Source: Acorus gramineus
Taxonomy: Eukaryota > Streptophyta > Magnoliopsida > Acorales > Acoraceae
NCBI GenBank assembly: GCA_030737835.1
Contig: CM060849.1
Span: forward strand, 4,278,001-4,342,000
DNA: 64,000 nt
Reading direction: 5' to 3'
This document shows, in pieces, positions 20,455 through 34,700 of the stretch (its first letter is position 1; every line of letters begins with the position of its first letter). The translations under genes were made by a program, and so were the position numbers. The notes under the pieces are model-generated. The model did not search any database. It was not told the origin of the DNA and saw only the letters and a program-made list of their open reading frames with translations.

Positions 20455-21899
20455 TTGATTATTAAAGTTGTTATTAATTACCACAAGTGCACGGATCATT
20501 ACAGAAGTATAGATCTAGCAAATACGGGTCGATCCCACAGAGAATTGTTCAAATTAAATTATTAATTGATTTAACTAATCGAATTAGACAGGAAGATTGA
20601 TGAAGGTTTATTTTTTATTATTATTTTTTTAAAATAAATATTAATATAAAAAGATAACTAGGGTTTTAGAATCCACCATGCAATACCAATTTAGGGGTTA
20701 TATTCAAATGTGAAACTCCACCATATAACTCAATCAATATTGACGTTAGTCAAATACCAATCGGAAATTAAATATTTAAAATCATATTAATTATTTCATA
20801 AAATGATCTATCTCCCTTCCCTTTATAAAATCTACCAACTCAATATTCAACTAGTTAAGAAGAGAATAAAATAACAGAGAACCTAATCAAAGCATATTTT
20901 ATCAAATCAAATACAAGAGATTTTTGAAGAAGGTAATAAGAAATTCACATGAAAGGTTTCAAAAGAGAATTGAAGGAGAGATTGATATCCAATAAAGCAA
21001 ACAATATGGAGAATTCAGATCTAAATATAAAATCCTAAACTAGCATTGCATGGTTTCATCTTCAACCCTAGTTGAAGATTTAGCTACTAGAAAACATGAT
21101 CAAACTAAATAAAAAAAAAAAAAAAAACATCATATTATTGAAAAATTCTTGAAAATAAAAATACTAAAGTAATATTAAAATTCAGATCTAAATATATACA
21201 AACATCCAAAGATATGAGATGAAAAGAAAAACAAAAACAAAGCAAAACTCTTGAATCTTTCTTCTCCTTTGGTTGTCCCTTTGCCTCCTTCTTTGATTTT
21301 CTTCCTTCTTGGCTTCATATGTGTTCCTTTTATAGCCTCCAGCCTTGAATCTTGACCATTGATTTGCAATGAATTGGATGGTTAAGATTGGCCATCAACC
21401 TTCCTCATATGAATATTTGACAATTTTAGCAGGTAAAATCTTTCATTCCCGTCATTAATTTTCTGCAGAATCTTCGGATGAATTTTTGACCCCTAATAAG
21501 GTGGAATTGCAAAATATTCATGAAACATTGATTTGTAGATCTTGAAAATATCTTTTCAACGCCATATTTTGGGCCAAAATACGATATTTGAGGCAAAAGT
21601 TATGGTCAAAATAGTGGGACGGTTTTAACATTGATTTGAAGAATATTTGATTGGATTTTGATTTTTGATTCTCTCTTCACCAAATCTTTATCTAGCATAA
21701 TTTTGGATCTTCAAGAATCCTCTTGATTCTCCTTCATATCTTTAAATGCTTTATAGAATATTTTTCATTGATAATCATCATTTATCTCAATTACCTGCAA
21801 TAACAAATAAATTCTGAATATTAGTCATTATTACACATAAAATTAGGAAATAGAAAACTAAATTAAGGGGATTAAATGTGCAAATAATACGCTTATCAT
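20455..21899. mobile_element. AT-rich 1.4-kb insertion, unclassified
   Basis: It splits the LTR within the word TTAGTGA, which stands on both sides (20448-20454 and 21900-21906); a shorter duplication with TGAT...ATCA ends is equally possible. Near its left end it has CCACAAGTGCACGGATC and GGTCGATCCCACAGAGA, words found in a common class of plant insertions; the right end reads, inverted, TGATAAGCGTATTATTTGCA. It has a 17-base A run near 21110 and no coding frame. I cannot assign a superfamily. Confidence 0.7.
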
Positions 21900-24066
21900 T
21901 TAGTGAGTGGCTAGAAACCAATCACCATACAACAGTTCAATACTCAAACAATTTCCTCTCAAGGAAAACATGGGTAGAAACCCATGGATAACAGGGTCAC
22001 GCGGCGGCGCGACCAACCTCACCCTCACCCTCACTCCCGGAGGAAGACTCTTGGGACTTTTGGGGAGAGACCATACCGTTGGTTGAAGAGACGCGGAATT
22101 ACTGGTCCACACAACACTACTGAATCACCAACCTCACCCTCACCCTCACTCCCGGAGGGAGACTCTTGGGTCTCTTGGGGAGAGACCATACCGTTGGTCG
22201 ACGAGACCCGGAATTACTGGTCTACACAACGCTACTGAAACATCTACATCGGGATAACTGCCCAACGATGTCTTTGAACATCGATACGCAACCGGACCCA
22301 ACAACTATGGGAACGGACGAACAACGAATGGGTCACGCGGCGACGTGTCTTCACCTCATCCTCACCCTCACCCCTTAGAGGTGACATAGGACTTTTGGAA
22401 GAGACTTAGACTGCTCTACACCCTTGGTCCACCGGTAGCCCTTTCCCCCGGTAGTCACTACCTGGTATACTCCCACGATCAGTACGCTTCCGAACGCCTC
22501 GGTGGTACCTACGGATGGGAGCCCTCTGTCAGGACAGCTTTTCCAACGCCGGGAAGTTCCAACATCGGATCCAACGAAGGAGAGAACGATTCCACGCTCG
22601 CAATATCATTCGTTAACCCTCTCCCGGGTAGCCTCTACCTGGTACACTCCCACGATCAGTACGCTTCCGAACGCATCGGTGGTACCTACGGATGGGAGCC
22701 CTCTGTCAGGACAGCTACAACCCGGGCTGCTTCAACTCGGACGACATTGGGAGTAGACATTCCATGTTCGCAAAGCGAACCCAATGGAAAAACAACTACT
22801 CTCGATAATCACATATCGATGATATCGAACACTATTGTACTCCCACACGGTTGCGTCGCTCGGACACAAAAGGGGGGGGGGTTGCCTCTGCTCTCACGCA
22901 GAAATAATCCCAAGGCACATAACCCAACAGGCGGTTCATATACATGCCTAGCACAGGTAGGTCTAGCTTAATTCCACAACTACCGGCTTAACAAAACCGA
23001 TAAGATAACGAATTCTCCTGAATTCCAAACGAGTGCATCGCTCGAATGCACGGGGGCGATTACATCGCTAGCGCTCTAACTAATAAGGTACAACCCGACA
23101 ACGGGTCATACCCACGCCTATTCCAGATAGGCCTAATCAGTTTTAACATGCGCATAATTATTACAGGAGAATTCTATCACTGAAGGAACTTGATCCACAT
23201 GCACAATAACCTATGCTTAGCTATAGGGGTTCTCCCTAACATGAGTATGGCATAAACAACACATCATGCAACATACATACAAGGCAAGGCCTAACTACAC
23301 ATACATATGAGGGCACTAATCGTATAAACATACAAAATATACTCTAACATGCGTTGGATATCACCAACTTAAAAGAAAGGGTCAAGCGCGATCTCGCGCA
23401 CTAACAGGTGCATGCCAATATTCCAAACGAACCTGAGTCGAGTAGGAAATCGCATCTACTTACTCAGTTCGTTCAGAGGGAGAGGACGAGAGAGATCATC
23501 ATCTCATGAAGCTTTGCCCCATTAGCATGGGCGCAACAACTACACCACATCATCGAGTCTTATCGCAAGGGAATATTAGGCAGGTGCCTGTTATTAACCC
23601 AGACTTAATCATACTGGATATTCCAATTAATATGGTGGGAGTAGTATTACAATACTACCTAAGGCAGGCCATATTCTATACATCCATACACATTACAAAA
23701 ATACATGCCCATACTAGAGGGGCGCATGCAACACAATCATTCATACATGGATACAATACATGTATATAAGCCTAGCATGCAAGATATCTAACATATTATA
23801 GTTTAAGCATGGCCATACTACTTATCTACACAAGTAGTATAGCTAGGGGAATCCATCGATGCGCGACGCACGACTGCGCTCATCGAGCGCATCTCGAGAG
23901 GGGGGGGAGGATTGGACCAAACCACTCACTGCAACCCAGGACCTCGCGCATCCCATCCGACGAGATCTGCAAGGTAAGGGCATCAAATTTGGTGAGTAAC
24001 ATCACATTATAACACTTAGAAATTACTAGACATGCACGCATACAGGCTCGCACGCATGCTCGCACG

Positions 24067-27000
24067 TGTCACGCCCCAGGCGTCCCCGAGACGTGGCAAA
24101 ATAAAATATAATATCAGCTATCAATACCTGAGGTCAATAAGGACACCAACAACAATACACAAGGTGACAAAGCAAGATAATGATAACTGACTGAAAAGCG
24201 GAAGCATAATATATAACAATCTCTGTAAATCAAAAACATTATTACAGACCCGAATACACAATCAATGTCCTGTGAAAGCCAAGTCTAGACCAAAGAAAAT
24301 ACAACCTGTGCCACATGCACGATTTACAAAGCATAAAATGACTCTAGGAATGCTGACAGCCTCGCACACGCCACCCGCAGGCAGAATGCTCCACGCCCAT
24401 AAGACCACGCCACAGGAAGCTCCAGCTCCACGCCCAACACTGCCCCTGAAAAGAAACAGTATGCGAGGGGTGAGCTACAAGCTCAGTGAGTGGCTGGAAA
24501 CCAATCACCATTCTACAGTTCAATACATAAACAATTCCCTTTTTCAAGGAAAAACATGGGTAGAAACCCAATGGATAACTGGGTCACGCGGCGGCGCAAC
24601 CAACCTCACCCCCACCCTCACTCCCGAAGGGAGTCTTTTGGGACTTATGGGGAGAGACCATACCGTCGGTCGAAGAGACCCGGATTTACTGGTCTAGAGA
24701 CCATGCCGTCGGTCGAAGAGACCCGGATTTACTGGTCAAGAGACCATACCGTCGGTCGAAGAGACCCGGATTTACTGGTCTAGAGACCATGCCGTCGGTC
24801 GAAGAGACTCGGATTTACTGGTCTACTCAACACTACTGGATCATCTACATCTAGATAATCGCCCATCGATGTCCTTCAACATCCATCACGAGACTGGACC
24901 CAACATCTATGGGAACGGTCAAACAACGAATGGGTTCACGAGGCGACGCGTCTTCGCCTCATCCACACCCTCACTCCTGAAAGGAGACATTTTGGGACTT
25001 TGGCAGAGACTTAGACTGCTCTACACCCCTGGTCCACCGGTAGCCTCTCCCCGCTCCGTAGCTTACCTGGTATACTCCCACGATCAGCACTGTCCGAACA
25101 CATCGGAGGTACCTACAGATGGGAGCCCTCTGTCAAGATAGCCTGTCTAACGCCGGGGCTGTACTACACGGATCTAACGAAGGGGAGAACGATTCCCACG
25201 CCCGTAACATCATTCGTTAACCCTCTCCCGGGTAGTATCTACAACCCGATCTTTTAAAATCAGCCTCTCCCACCCTCGTGGCCTTCGCCTAGTCCTCTGA
25301 CAGGTATAGCCAACGCCGGGGAGAACGATCCCATGTTCGCAAAGCGAAACCCAATGGAAAACAACCACTCTCGATACTCGCTTATCGAGATATCACACAC
25401 ATGCATAACAACAACCAACACACTCATATTAACCTTAAAGTAGTCATAGTCCCTAAACGGGAGTAACTACACAATCCAGTGGGTCGTTACATCGCCGACC
25501 CACCACACCCTCACCCTCACCCTCGAAGGGGTGACATGGTCTTTTGGGACTGACTAGGCTGTTAATCACCCTTGGTCCACCAGTAGCCTCTCCCCGCTTC
25601 GTAGCTTACCTGGTATACTCCCATGATCAGCACTGTCCGAACACATCGGAGGTACCTACAGATGGGAGCCCTCTGTCAGGACAGCCTATCTAACGCCGGG
25701 GCTGTACTACACGGATCCAACGAAGGGAAGAGAACAGCCACCCACACGCATGCGATCCTCTTAGATCCGTCGACAACGCTTCTTAACATTTCTAATGACA
25801 TGAATTCTCAAGAATTCCACCAGGGCGTATAACCAAGATGCGGGGAAACATATATTTATAACCACAAGGTTATAATATTCTCTAACGCATGCTAACAACA
25901 GTATAATCACATAATCCCATCTTGATTTAAATAAATTAAACTGAATGGGAAACATGCATAGGTCGAGGCTTTCTTAGCATGAAAACATGGTATCAGGATG
26001 CATAGGCCTCTATCCTCAACATTAGGGTACATATCCCTAGCATACAAGTCTAAGGTGGCATGGATACATCATATTGATCATGCATAGATCAAGGCTTTTA
26101 AGTACAGGACATGGTGTCCAGGCATGTACGGGCCTCTATACACGATACATGGATGTATATCCCTAGCATGCAAATTTCTACATATTAGTAAGGGGGCCCC
26201 ATCGATGCGCGACGAGCGTCTACGCGGGTCGAGCGCATCCCTAGAGAGGGGGGGGATTGGAATCAAACCACTCACCTTATGACCCGGGACCTCGCGCATC
26301 CCATCCGACGAGATCTGCAAGGTAGGGGCATCCAACTGGTGAGAAACAACACAATTTACACAAAGAAATCATTAGAAATACCCCATACCCGGACAAGCAT
26401 GCATACGGGCTCGCACGCATGCGAGCACGCACGTACGCACGCGAGTCCGAGTGCCCCGACACCTACCCAAACCCTTGGGCAGCCACACGCATGGCCCCCC
26501 GCACGCGCAGGCACAAATGCGCACGCACGCCCGCACCCCAACACCATCGGCGCACTGTCGCGCGCCTGCCCGCACGCCCAGACGCGCTGCCGCACGCGCG
26601 TGCATGCTCGCGTCCGCCCGCGCGCACTGTGCGTCCAGCCCGCGCACCTCGCGCAGCACCCCGCGCACGCCCCAGCACGTGCACGCACGCGCACACACGC
26701 GCGCGCGCGCACTGGTCCCCAGCCCAGAGCCCAGGCGCCTGCCCGCACGCGCGCACGCTCGCACCCCCACCTGCGCCTGCACCCGCGCGCACGCGCACGC
26801 TCCCGCGCGCGTCTGCGCGCCCGACTGGGCCTGCCAGCGCCCGCCTGCGCGCGCGCACGCGCGCAGACTTCGCCCAGCGCGCGCCCAGCCCATCCTAACC
26901 TCTTTTTAACCCTTCCCAACCCCTCACACACACCCTAACACATCTAGCTAACATGCATGACTTTCCCACAACCCCTTAAGCCATAAAAACCAAGAAAAGA

Positions 27001-27838
27001 AGGGGAGGAGCTCACCTTGGAGGGGGAACGAAAGGGGGAGGTTCGGGGGCCCTCGACGCACCCGCGACCACCTCAACCACCACCACCCCTACCACCACCT
27101 CCTCAGCCTCCTCAGCCTCTTCCATGGCTGCAATCACAGGGGGGGAAAAGATCATGAGAAGGGGAGCTTGAGAGAGAGGGGAACGAACAAACAACAAACA
27201 AGCACCAACCTTCTCTTCTTCCCTCACCTCTTCCTTCACTTCATCTCTTTGAGACCTTTAATCAAACACTTGGTGGGCATGAATGAGAGAAAGAGAGACA
27301 AGAAAACAATTGGCGTGGACGATTGGGAGGGGAGAGAGAGAGAGGAAAGATATTTATCACAAATATCTAAGGAGAAATGACCTAGTCGCCCTTTGACTAG
27401 AAATTCTGCGCAAGCTTCACTAGAACAGCCATAACTTCCTCGATATAGCTCCGAATTGCACAATTCCAAGACCGTTGGAAAGCTAAGAAGATTATGTACA
27501 ACTTTTATGTTCACGCCAAGGTCAAATAATCTCTCCAGCTATTTCTAAATTAGAGCTAAACATCGAGCAGGGATGCTGCCAGAATTTCCATCCCCGGGGT
27601 ATACTTGGAAAAATACCCATAACTTTTACTACAAGAATCCAGTTGATCTAATTCCACTTCTGTACGAAAGCTAACTCAAAACTGGACATCTCATAATAAA
27701 ATCATATTTAAACCTCTTCATCTTGGATTTTAACAAAATCAAATCCAAATACCAAATTAGGAATACATAACTTCGAGGAAAAAAAAATTATGTACCCAAA
27801 TTTTCAAACAGAACGCTCCAAATGACACAGGCACAACA
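24067..27838 (-). mobile_element. Solo Tekay-type LTR nested in the B2 3' LTR
   Basis: Ends are TGTCACGCCCC (24067) and GGCACAACA (27838), 3772 bp. A perfect duplication GCACG flanks it (24062-24066 and 27839-27843), and the split sequence is continuous in the B2 5' LTR near 34310-34350. The candidate intron runs on the minus strand from the GT at 27015 to the AG at 26315, and the GC-rich block is at 26385-26890. A 43-bp tandem array lies at 24653-24823. Confidence 0.95.
24653..24823. repeat. 43-bp tandem array
   Basis: Four near-identical units of AGAGACCATACCGTCGGTCG followed by AAGAGACCCGGATTTACTGG. Other LTRs have one or two diverged copies here (for example near 22065 and 32310), so this is a local expansion in one solo LTR. 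Confidence 0.9.
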
Positions 27839-29055
27839 GCACGCGCGTACGCACGCATGCCCAAGTGACCCAGCACCTTCCCGAGACCCTGGACAGCCCC
27901 GCGCATGCCCCAGCACGCGCACGCATGCGCACGCACGCGCGCGCACTATCACCCAGCCGCGCGCCCAGACCCGCCCAGACAACCTGCCCCGCGCCCGCCG
28001 CCGCGCACTAGCGCGCACACCCTGCGCACACTCCACTCGCTGCCAGCGTCCGCGCGCACCCGCGCGCACGCGCACGCGCCCGCGCCCGCCTGCGCCTGCA
28101 AGCGCCCCTCTGCGCGCGCACGCGCGCAGACAGACCCCTGAGCGCGCCCAGCCATTCTTAACCCCTTTTTAACCCCTCCCTCACACTTCTCACTCACCCT
28201 AAACCAATTACCTAGCATGCATGACCTCCCAACTACCCCCTAAGCCATGAAAACCAAGAAAAGAAGGGGAAGAGCTCACCTAGGGAGGGGGAATGAAAGG
28301 GGGAGATTCGGGGGCCCTCGATGCACCCGCGACCACCTCAACCACCACCACCACTACCACCACCTCCACAGCCCTCCTCAGCCTTCTTTGGCTGCAAAAC
28401 AGGGGGGGAAGACATGAAAAGGGAGCTAGAGAGAGGAGGATCAACAACAACAACAACACCTACACAAACCTTGCTCTTCCTCCTTCACTTTCTCCTTCTC
28501 CTTCTCTTCTCATTGAGGCATTAACACAAACACATGGGGGGATTGAAAGAGAGAAAGAGAGACCCGAAGAGAGGTCAACGTAGGGAGTGGGAGAGGAAGA
28601 GAGAGGGAGACTTTTTCCTCACTTGGGGGGGGGGGAGTGTAATGGAAAAAATGTGGGGGTGAACCTAACATATTCTCACCCTCTAACAAGCAAAATAACC
28701 AAGTGGTTGCTTCACCCCTAAGCAAGGTGGGGGTAAGGTTACCCAAGGTCACCACATTCACTAAAATATCTCACACTATTCGATTAATCAAACCAGGAAC
28801 TCTCGAAAACCCGGATACGATTCGGAACTACACATTTTTCAAAACATTACCAGAATTCGATGAAATTTTTATGGGTAGTACTAAATGGTATCAGGACCCA
28901 TAATATGCAGTTAGATTTCCAATCAGAGTGCTCTAACTCCCGCAGGTGGCTAAAAGTCAAAATTTTAGCGACTCTGATCAAAAAAGAAAAGGCCCAATGA
29001 CACCAGATGTGACCAAGGCATAACCAAAATGGCTCCAAATGACACAGGCATAACA

Positions 29056-31710
29056 TTCTCCCCCCCTTAGGAAATTTAGTCCTCGAAATTTAAGGAAACC
29101 CAAAGGGAAGACCGAATGTAGCACGTATCACGCATAGACCTTTTGCTTCCAAGTGGTCCATGAACCAGACTGGCGCTACTGACACACTCTACTCAAAGGA
29201 ACGGTCTTAGCGTGGAGCCTCTTCTCACGTTGGTCCTTGACCTGGATCCACTACTCTACGAACGAAAAATCCTACTCGAGGATGAGACGGTCAAACAGAA
29301 TGACATGAGCAGGATCGTGGACATAACGCCTCGGCCATGAGACAAGGACGACGTCGTGGGCATGAGCCAACTGTGGGGGAAAGGCTAGATGACAAGCCAC
29401 CTCCCCAATCCACTCAATGACGAGAAACAGTCCCATTGAAGAGCCAACTCAGCTTGCCCCGAACGTCGAAACAGAGGGTGCCCTTAAACTGGGACACCTT
29501 CACGAAACATGGTCGCCAAACCCGAAGGTAAACTCCTGGCGACGATGACCTGCATAGCCCTTCTATCGGTTCGTGGAGGTGCAGATGCACACATGAACCA
29601 ACCTGGCCACTGCAAGGTCAAATAAATAACTTGTGGCCCCTCCAACTGGCGCTCCTCAACCGTCCCAACACAAGGGAGGTATAAAACTGCGCCTGTAGAG
29701 TGCCTTTTCAGGTCCATCTGGATGCTCGAATGGCAGTCGTCTTGCAGGCATACCCCAACAAATGGGTGGTGCCTCACTGAACTGCCCTCATCATCGAGCA
29801 CGCAGGCACTTAGCATGTCCTCCAAGGTCTGAATCGTCCCCTTTGTCTGGCTGTCCATCGGCGATGAAACGCTATACTTAAATGGAGGCTCGCGCCAAAG
29901 CCTGCCAAGGCTGCGCCACAACCTCAAAGTAACCCTCGCGTCTCAACCGAAAATAGCGCCGACCGGAGTGCCATGAAGACGAACAATCGCGAAGGTGAAA
30001 ACCCACGTCAAAGTGTCTAGAGACTCAATCAGTCGGATTAGGGAGGGAACCGCGGACTAAGTCAGTCGGTCAATGATCACCTAGATGGCGTCGTGTCCCG
30101 AATGTGACATTAGTTAGTCTGAAACAATTCCTGATAACCCACTCCCACGTCCACTGAGGAATCTCCATGGACTGACGCTTTCCAACGCGATGATGATTCT
30201 CGAACTTTGCCTGAGGGCATGCCAACCTGGGGAAACAAGGTCACCCATATCGCCTTTTCATCGCACCACTAGCAATCTCAATGAAAACTACCCCAAAGTA
30301 GTCCACGGAAGCCCAATAAAACTTTTGAGATCCACCAAGGCATCCGGCGCATTCGTCAACCCCGACGGCAGTACTTAGAACTCGTAGTGCCTGAAACGGT
30401 CACGAAAGGCCATCACCGGGATGCCCAACTCCCGGATCTCGGACTTGTGGTACCTTTGTGCGAAGATCGATCTAACAGCAGACACCCGCTCCCAGAGCTG
30501 ATCAAATAGATCATTAATTCACAGCAAGGGGTACCTGATCTTCAACCCTCACGGGAAGATCAAAACAACCCTCGAACAATTAAGTCAAGATTCTGCTCCT
30601 CGAGCATGGCTGGCACTCATGATGACACTTACACGCTTGGTAAGCCGCTCAACCGCACTTAATCCACAAGACACGCAATAAGGGGTCGTCGAACCTCGAC
30701 AATGCCTATGCGTTGTCATCTATCCGATGGGGAGGTTGAGTCCCATCACGAACGTTAGCATCGCGTCTCCTCGTTTACGACCCATGTGGGCAAAACGCGA
30801 CAGTATCCACAACTGTGCTTCACATGCCACCACCAAAAGATCGCCCAACTACAACCATTGGAACTCCAGAGTCATGCACTCAATGGGCAGATTCATCACG
30901 GGGAGTCCACACTCTCGACATCATCCAGTAGCGCTCTCCCGGTGTGGCCTCTACCTGGTAGCCTCCCAAGCCCACTATCTCTGCCATATGGGTGCACCAA
31001 CAAGCATAGTATCTGGGAGCACCTCACAGGGCTCTGGCCTCAACCAGGCAGCTACAACGCACAATGATATATCAAAGCGACTCCAGATGCCACTATGGAA
31101 CCCAGTCCACAAGCGATCGCCCACCAAGCTGCAATAGGACGCACCCAATCCCGATCGTACGCATCACCACTCGCTACAGCACCTTCCAAGTGAGAGGAAA
31201 ACTCAATCATCAATAGATGCTTCAAAGGTATTCCTTGACTGGGAAAAGAAACCTTGGGAGGGCACCCTGAGGTCCCGATATAGGATATCCCGACAACCAA
31301 ACAAGGAACACGGAGTACCCTAGCCCGGGTCTCAACGATGACCCTGCAAGGCCCCTTAATCCTGAGTAGGAAGGCTGGAAGAAGACATCACCCCTTAATG
31401 AGCCATACGCCACTTCCTCAAAACTTGAAACTGGCGCTGCACGCGAACTCCATGGTTACCAGCAATACCGATGCACGGGAAAGAAGCTCCATTATCGAGA
31501 CACAATTAATCCCGCAACAAGGGATCCAACAACTGACCCTGCTCAGCCGACCCAGTCGACAACTTAAGGGTGGGTCCAGGGGGGTCACGTCCACGTCAAC
31601 GGATGCGAGGAGGCATGTCAGCAACCTAAGATAACTTCTAAAACAAGAGTACTCAGATGACAATCCTACGACTCATCATCTATACGACTAGACTTAGGCT
31701 CTGACAAGAC
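29056..31710 (-). pseudogene. B2 internal region with RT and integrase relics
   Basis: The minus-strand polypurine tract (GGGGGGGAGAA, from about 29068) sits next to the LTR start at 29055. Near 29750-29890 the minus strand shows SQTKGTIQTLEDMLSACVLD, an integrase relic, with the integrase C-terminal relic at about 29200-29400. Reverse transcriptase-like runs match those of B1 at about 30240-30500. No gag or protease is recognisable. The region 31231-31363 is the module also found in three LTRs. Its collinearity with B1 shows both came from the same short master copy. Broken throughout. Confidence 0.65.
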
Positions 31711-31712
31711 CA

Positions 31713-31725
31713 GGCTCTGATACCA
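31713..31725 (-). other. Primer-binding site of B2, tRNA-iMet type
   Basis: The minus strand reads TGGTATCAGAGCC, five bases inside the end of the 5' LTR. Confidence 0.95.
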
Positions 31726-31730
31726 ACTTT

Positions 31731-34700
31731 TGTCATGCCCCAGGGCGGCCGTCCCCGAGACGTGGCAATAATGAAATATCAGCTATTAATACCTGAGGTC
31801 AATAAAGACTCCAACAACAACACACAAGGTGGCAAAGCAAGGATAATGATAACTGACTGAGAAGCGGAAGCATAATATATAAACAATGTCTATAAAAAAA
31901 AACATTATTACAGACTCGAATACACAATCACTGTCCTGTGAGAGCCAAGTCTAGACCAAATAAAATACAACCTGTGCCACATGCACGATTTACAATACAT
32001 AAAATGACTTTAGGACTGCTGACAGCCTCGCACTCGCCACCCGTCGGAAGAACGCTCCACACCCATAAGACCACGCCACAGGGAAGCTCCAGCACCACGC
32101 CCAACACTGTCTCTGAAAAGAAACAGTATGCGAGGGGTGAGCTACAAGCTCAGTGAGTGGCTGGAAACCAATCACCATACAACAGTCAAAAACTCAAACA
32201 ATTTCCTCTCAAGGAAAACATGGGTAGAAACTCATGGATAACAGGGTCACGCAGTGGCACGACCAACCTCACCCTCACTCCCGGAGGAAGACTCTTGGGA
32301 CTTTTGGGGAGAGACCATACCGTTGGTCGAAGAGACGCGGAATTACTGGTCCACACAACACTACTGAATCACCAACCTCACTCTCACCCTCACTCCTGGA
32401 GGGAGACTCTTGGGTCTCTTGGGGAGAGACCATACCATTGGTCGACGAGACCTACAATTACAGGTCTACACAATGCTACAGAAACATCTACATCGGGATA
32501 ACTACCCAACGATGTCTTTGAACATCGATACGCAACCGGACCCAACAACTATGGGAATGGACGAACAACGAATGGGTCACGCGGCGACGTGTCTTCACCT
32601 CATCCTCACCCTCACCCTTTAGAGGTGATATAGTACTTTTGGAAGAGACTTAGACTGCTCTACACCCTTGGTCCACCGGTAGCCCTTTCCCCGGGTAGTC
32701 ACTACCTGGTATACTCCCACGATCAGTACGCTTCCAAACGCCTCGGTGGTACCTACGGATGGGAGCCCTCTGTCAGGACAGCTTTTCCAATGCCGGGAAG
32801 TTCCTACATCGGATCCAACGAAGGGGAGAACGATTCCACGCTTGCAATATCATTCGTTAACCCTCTCCCAGGTAGCCTCTACCTGGTACACTCCCACGAT
32901 CAGTACGCTTTCGAACGCATCGGTGGTACCTACGGATGGGAGCCCTCTGTCAGGACAGCTACAACCCGGGCCTCTTCAACTCGGACGACATTGGGAGTAA
33001 ACATTCCATGTTTGCAAAGCGAACCCAATGGAAAAACAACTACTCTCGATAATCACATATCGATGATATCGAACACTATTGTACTCCCACACGGTTGCGT
33101 CGCTCGGACACAAAAGGGGGGGGGGGGTTGCCTCTGCTCTCACGCAGAAATAATCCCAAGGCACATAACCCAACAGGCGGTTCATATACACGCCTAGCAC
33201 GGGTAGGCCTAGCTTAATGCCACAACTACCGGCTTAACAAAACCGATAAGATAACGAATTCTCCTGAATTCCAAATGAGTGCATCGCTCGGATGCACGGG
33301 GGCGATTACATCGCTAGCGCTCTAACTAATAAGGTACAACCCGACAACGGGTCATACCCACGCCTATTCCAGATAGGCCTAATCAGTTTTAACATGCGCA
33401 TAATTATTACAGAAGAATTCTATCACTGAAGGAACTTGATCCACATGTACAATAACCTATGCTTAAATATAAGGGTTCTCCCTAACATGGGTAGATGGCA
33501 TAAACAACACATCATGCAACATACATACAAGGCAAGGCCTAACTACACATACATATGAGGGCACTAATCGTATAAACATACAAAATATACTCTAACATGC
33601 GTTGGATATCACCAACTTAAAAGAAAGGGTCAAGCGCGATCTCACACACTAACAGGTGCATGCCAATATTCCAAACGAACCTGAGTTGAGTAGGAAATCG
33701 CATCTACTTACTCAGTTCGTTCAGAGGGAGAGGGCGAGAGAGATCATCATCTCATGAAGCTGGTCATAGCTTTGCCCCATTAGCATGGGCGCAACAACTA
33801 CACCACGCCCTCGAGTCTTATCGCAAGGGAATATTAGGCAGGTGCCTATTATTAACCCAGACTTAATCATACTGGATATTCCAATTAATATGGTGGGAGT
33901 AGTATTACAATACTACCTAAGGCAGGCCATATTCTATACATCCATACACATTACAAAAATACATACCCATACTAGAGGGGCGCATGCAACACAATCATTC
34001 ATACATGGATACAATACATGTATATAAGCCTAGTATGCAAGATATCTAACATATTATAGTTTAAGCATGGCCATACTACTTATCTACACAAGTAGTATAG
34101 CTAGGGGGCCCCATCGATGCGCGACGCACGACTACGTGCGTCGAGCGCATCTCGAGGGGGGGGATTGGATCAAACCACTCACCGCAACCCAAGACCTCGC
34201 ACATCTCATCCGACGAGATCTGCATGGTAAGGGCATCAAATTTGGTGAGTAACATCACATTATAACACTTAGAAATTACTAGAAATGCCTAAGACTTAGA
34301 CATGCACGCATACGGGCTCGCACGCATGCTCGCACGCGCATATGCACGCATGCCCAAGTGCCCCAGCACCTACCTGAGACCCTGGGCAGCCCCGCGCATG
34401 CCCCAGCACGCGCACGCACGCGCGCGCGCGCACTGGCACCCAGCCGCGCTCCCAGACCCGCCTAGACAACCTGCCCTGCGCGCGCGCGCGCGGACTCAGA
34501 TTCGTTGCCAGCGTCCAGGCGCACCCGCGCGCCTCCCTCTGCTACCCCTACGCACGCCCAGCCATTCTTAACCCCTTTTTAACCCCTTTTAACCCCTCCT
34601 ACACACTTCTCACTCACCCTAAACCTATTACCTAGCATGCATGACCTCCCAACTACCCCCTAAGCCATGAAAACCAAGAAAAGAAGGGGAAGAGCTCACC

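Larger units (their letters stand above)
20031..29055 (-). repeat. 3' LTR of B2 with two nested insertions
   Basis: Minus-strand start TGTTATGCC at 29055, end at 20031 (TGTCACGCTCC on the plus strand). The insertions at about 20455-21899 and 24067-27843 account for some 5.2 kb. The candidate intron donor is at 28279 and the acceptor at 23967, with the solo LTR lying between them. A remnant of the GC-rich block follows the solo LTR (27839-28140). Confidence 0.9.
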
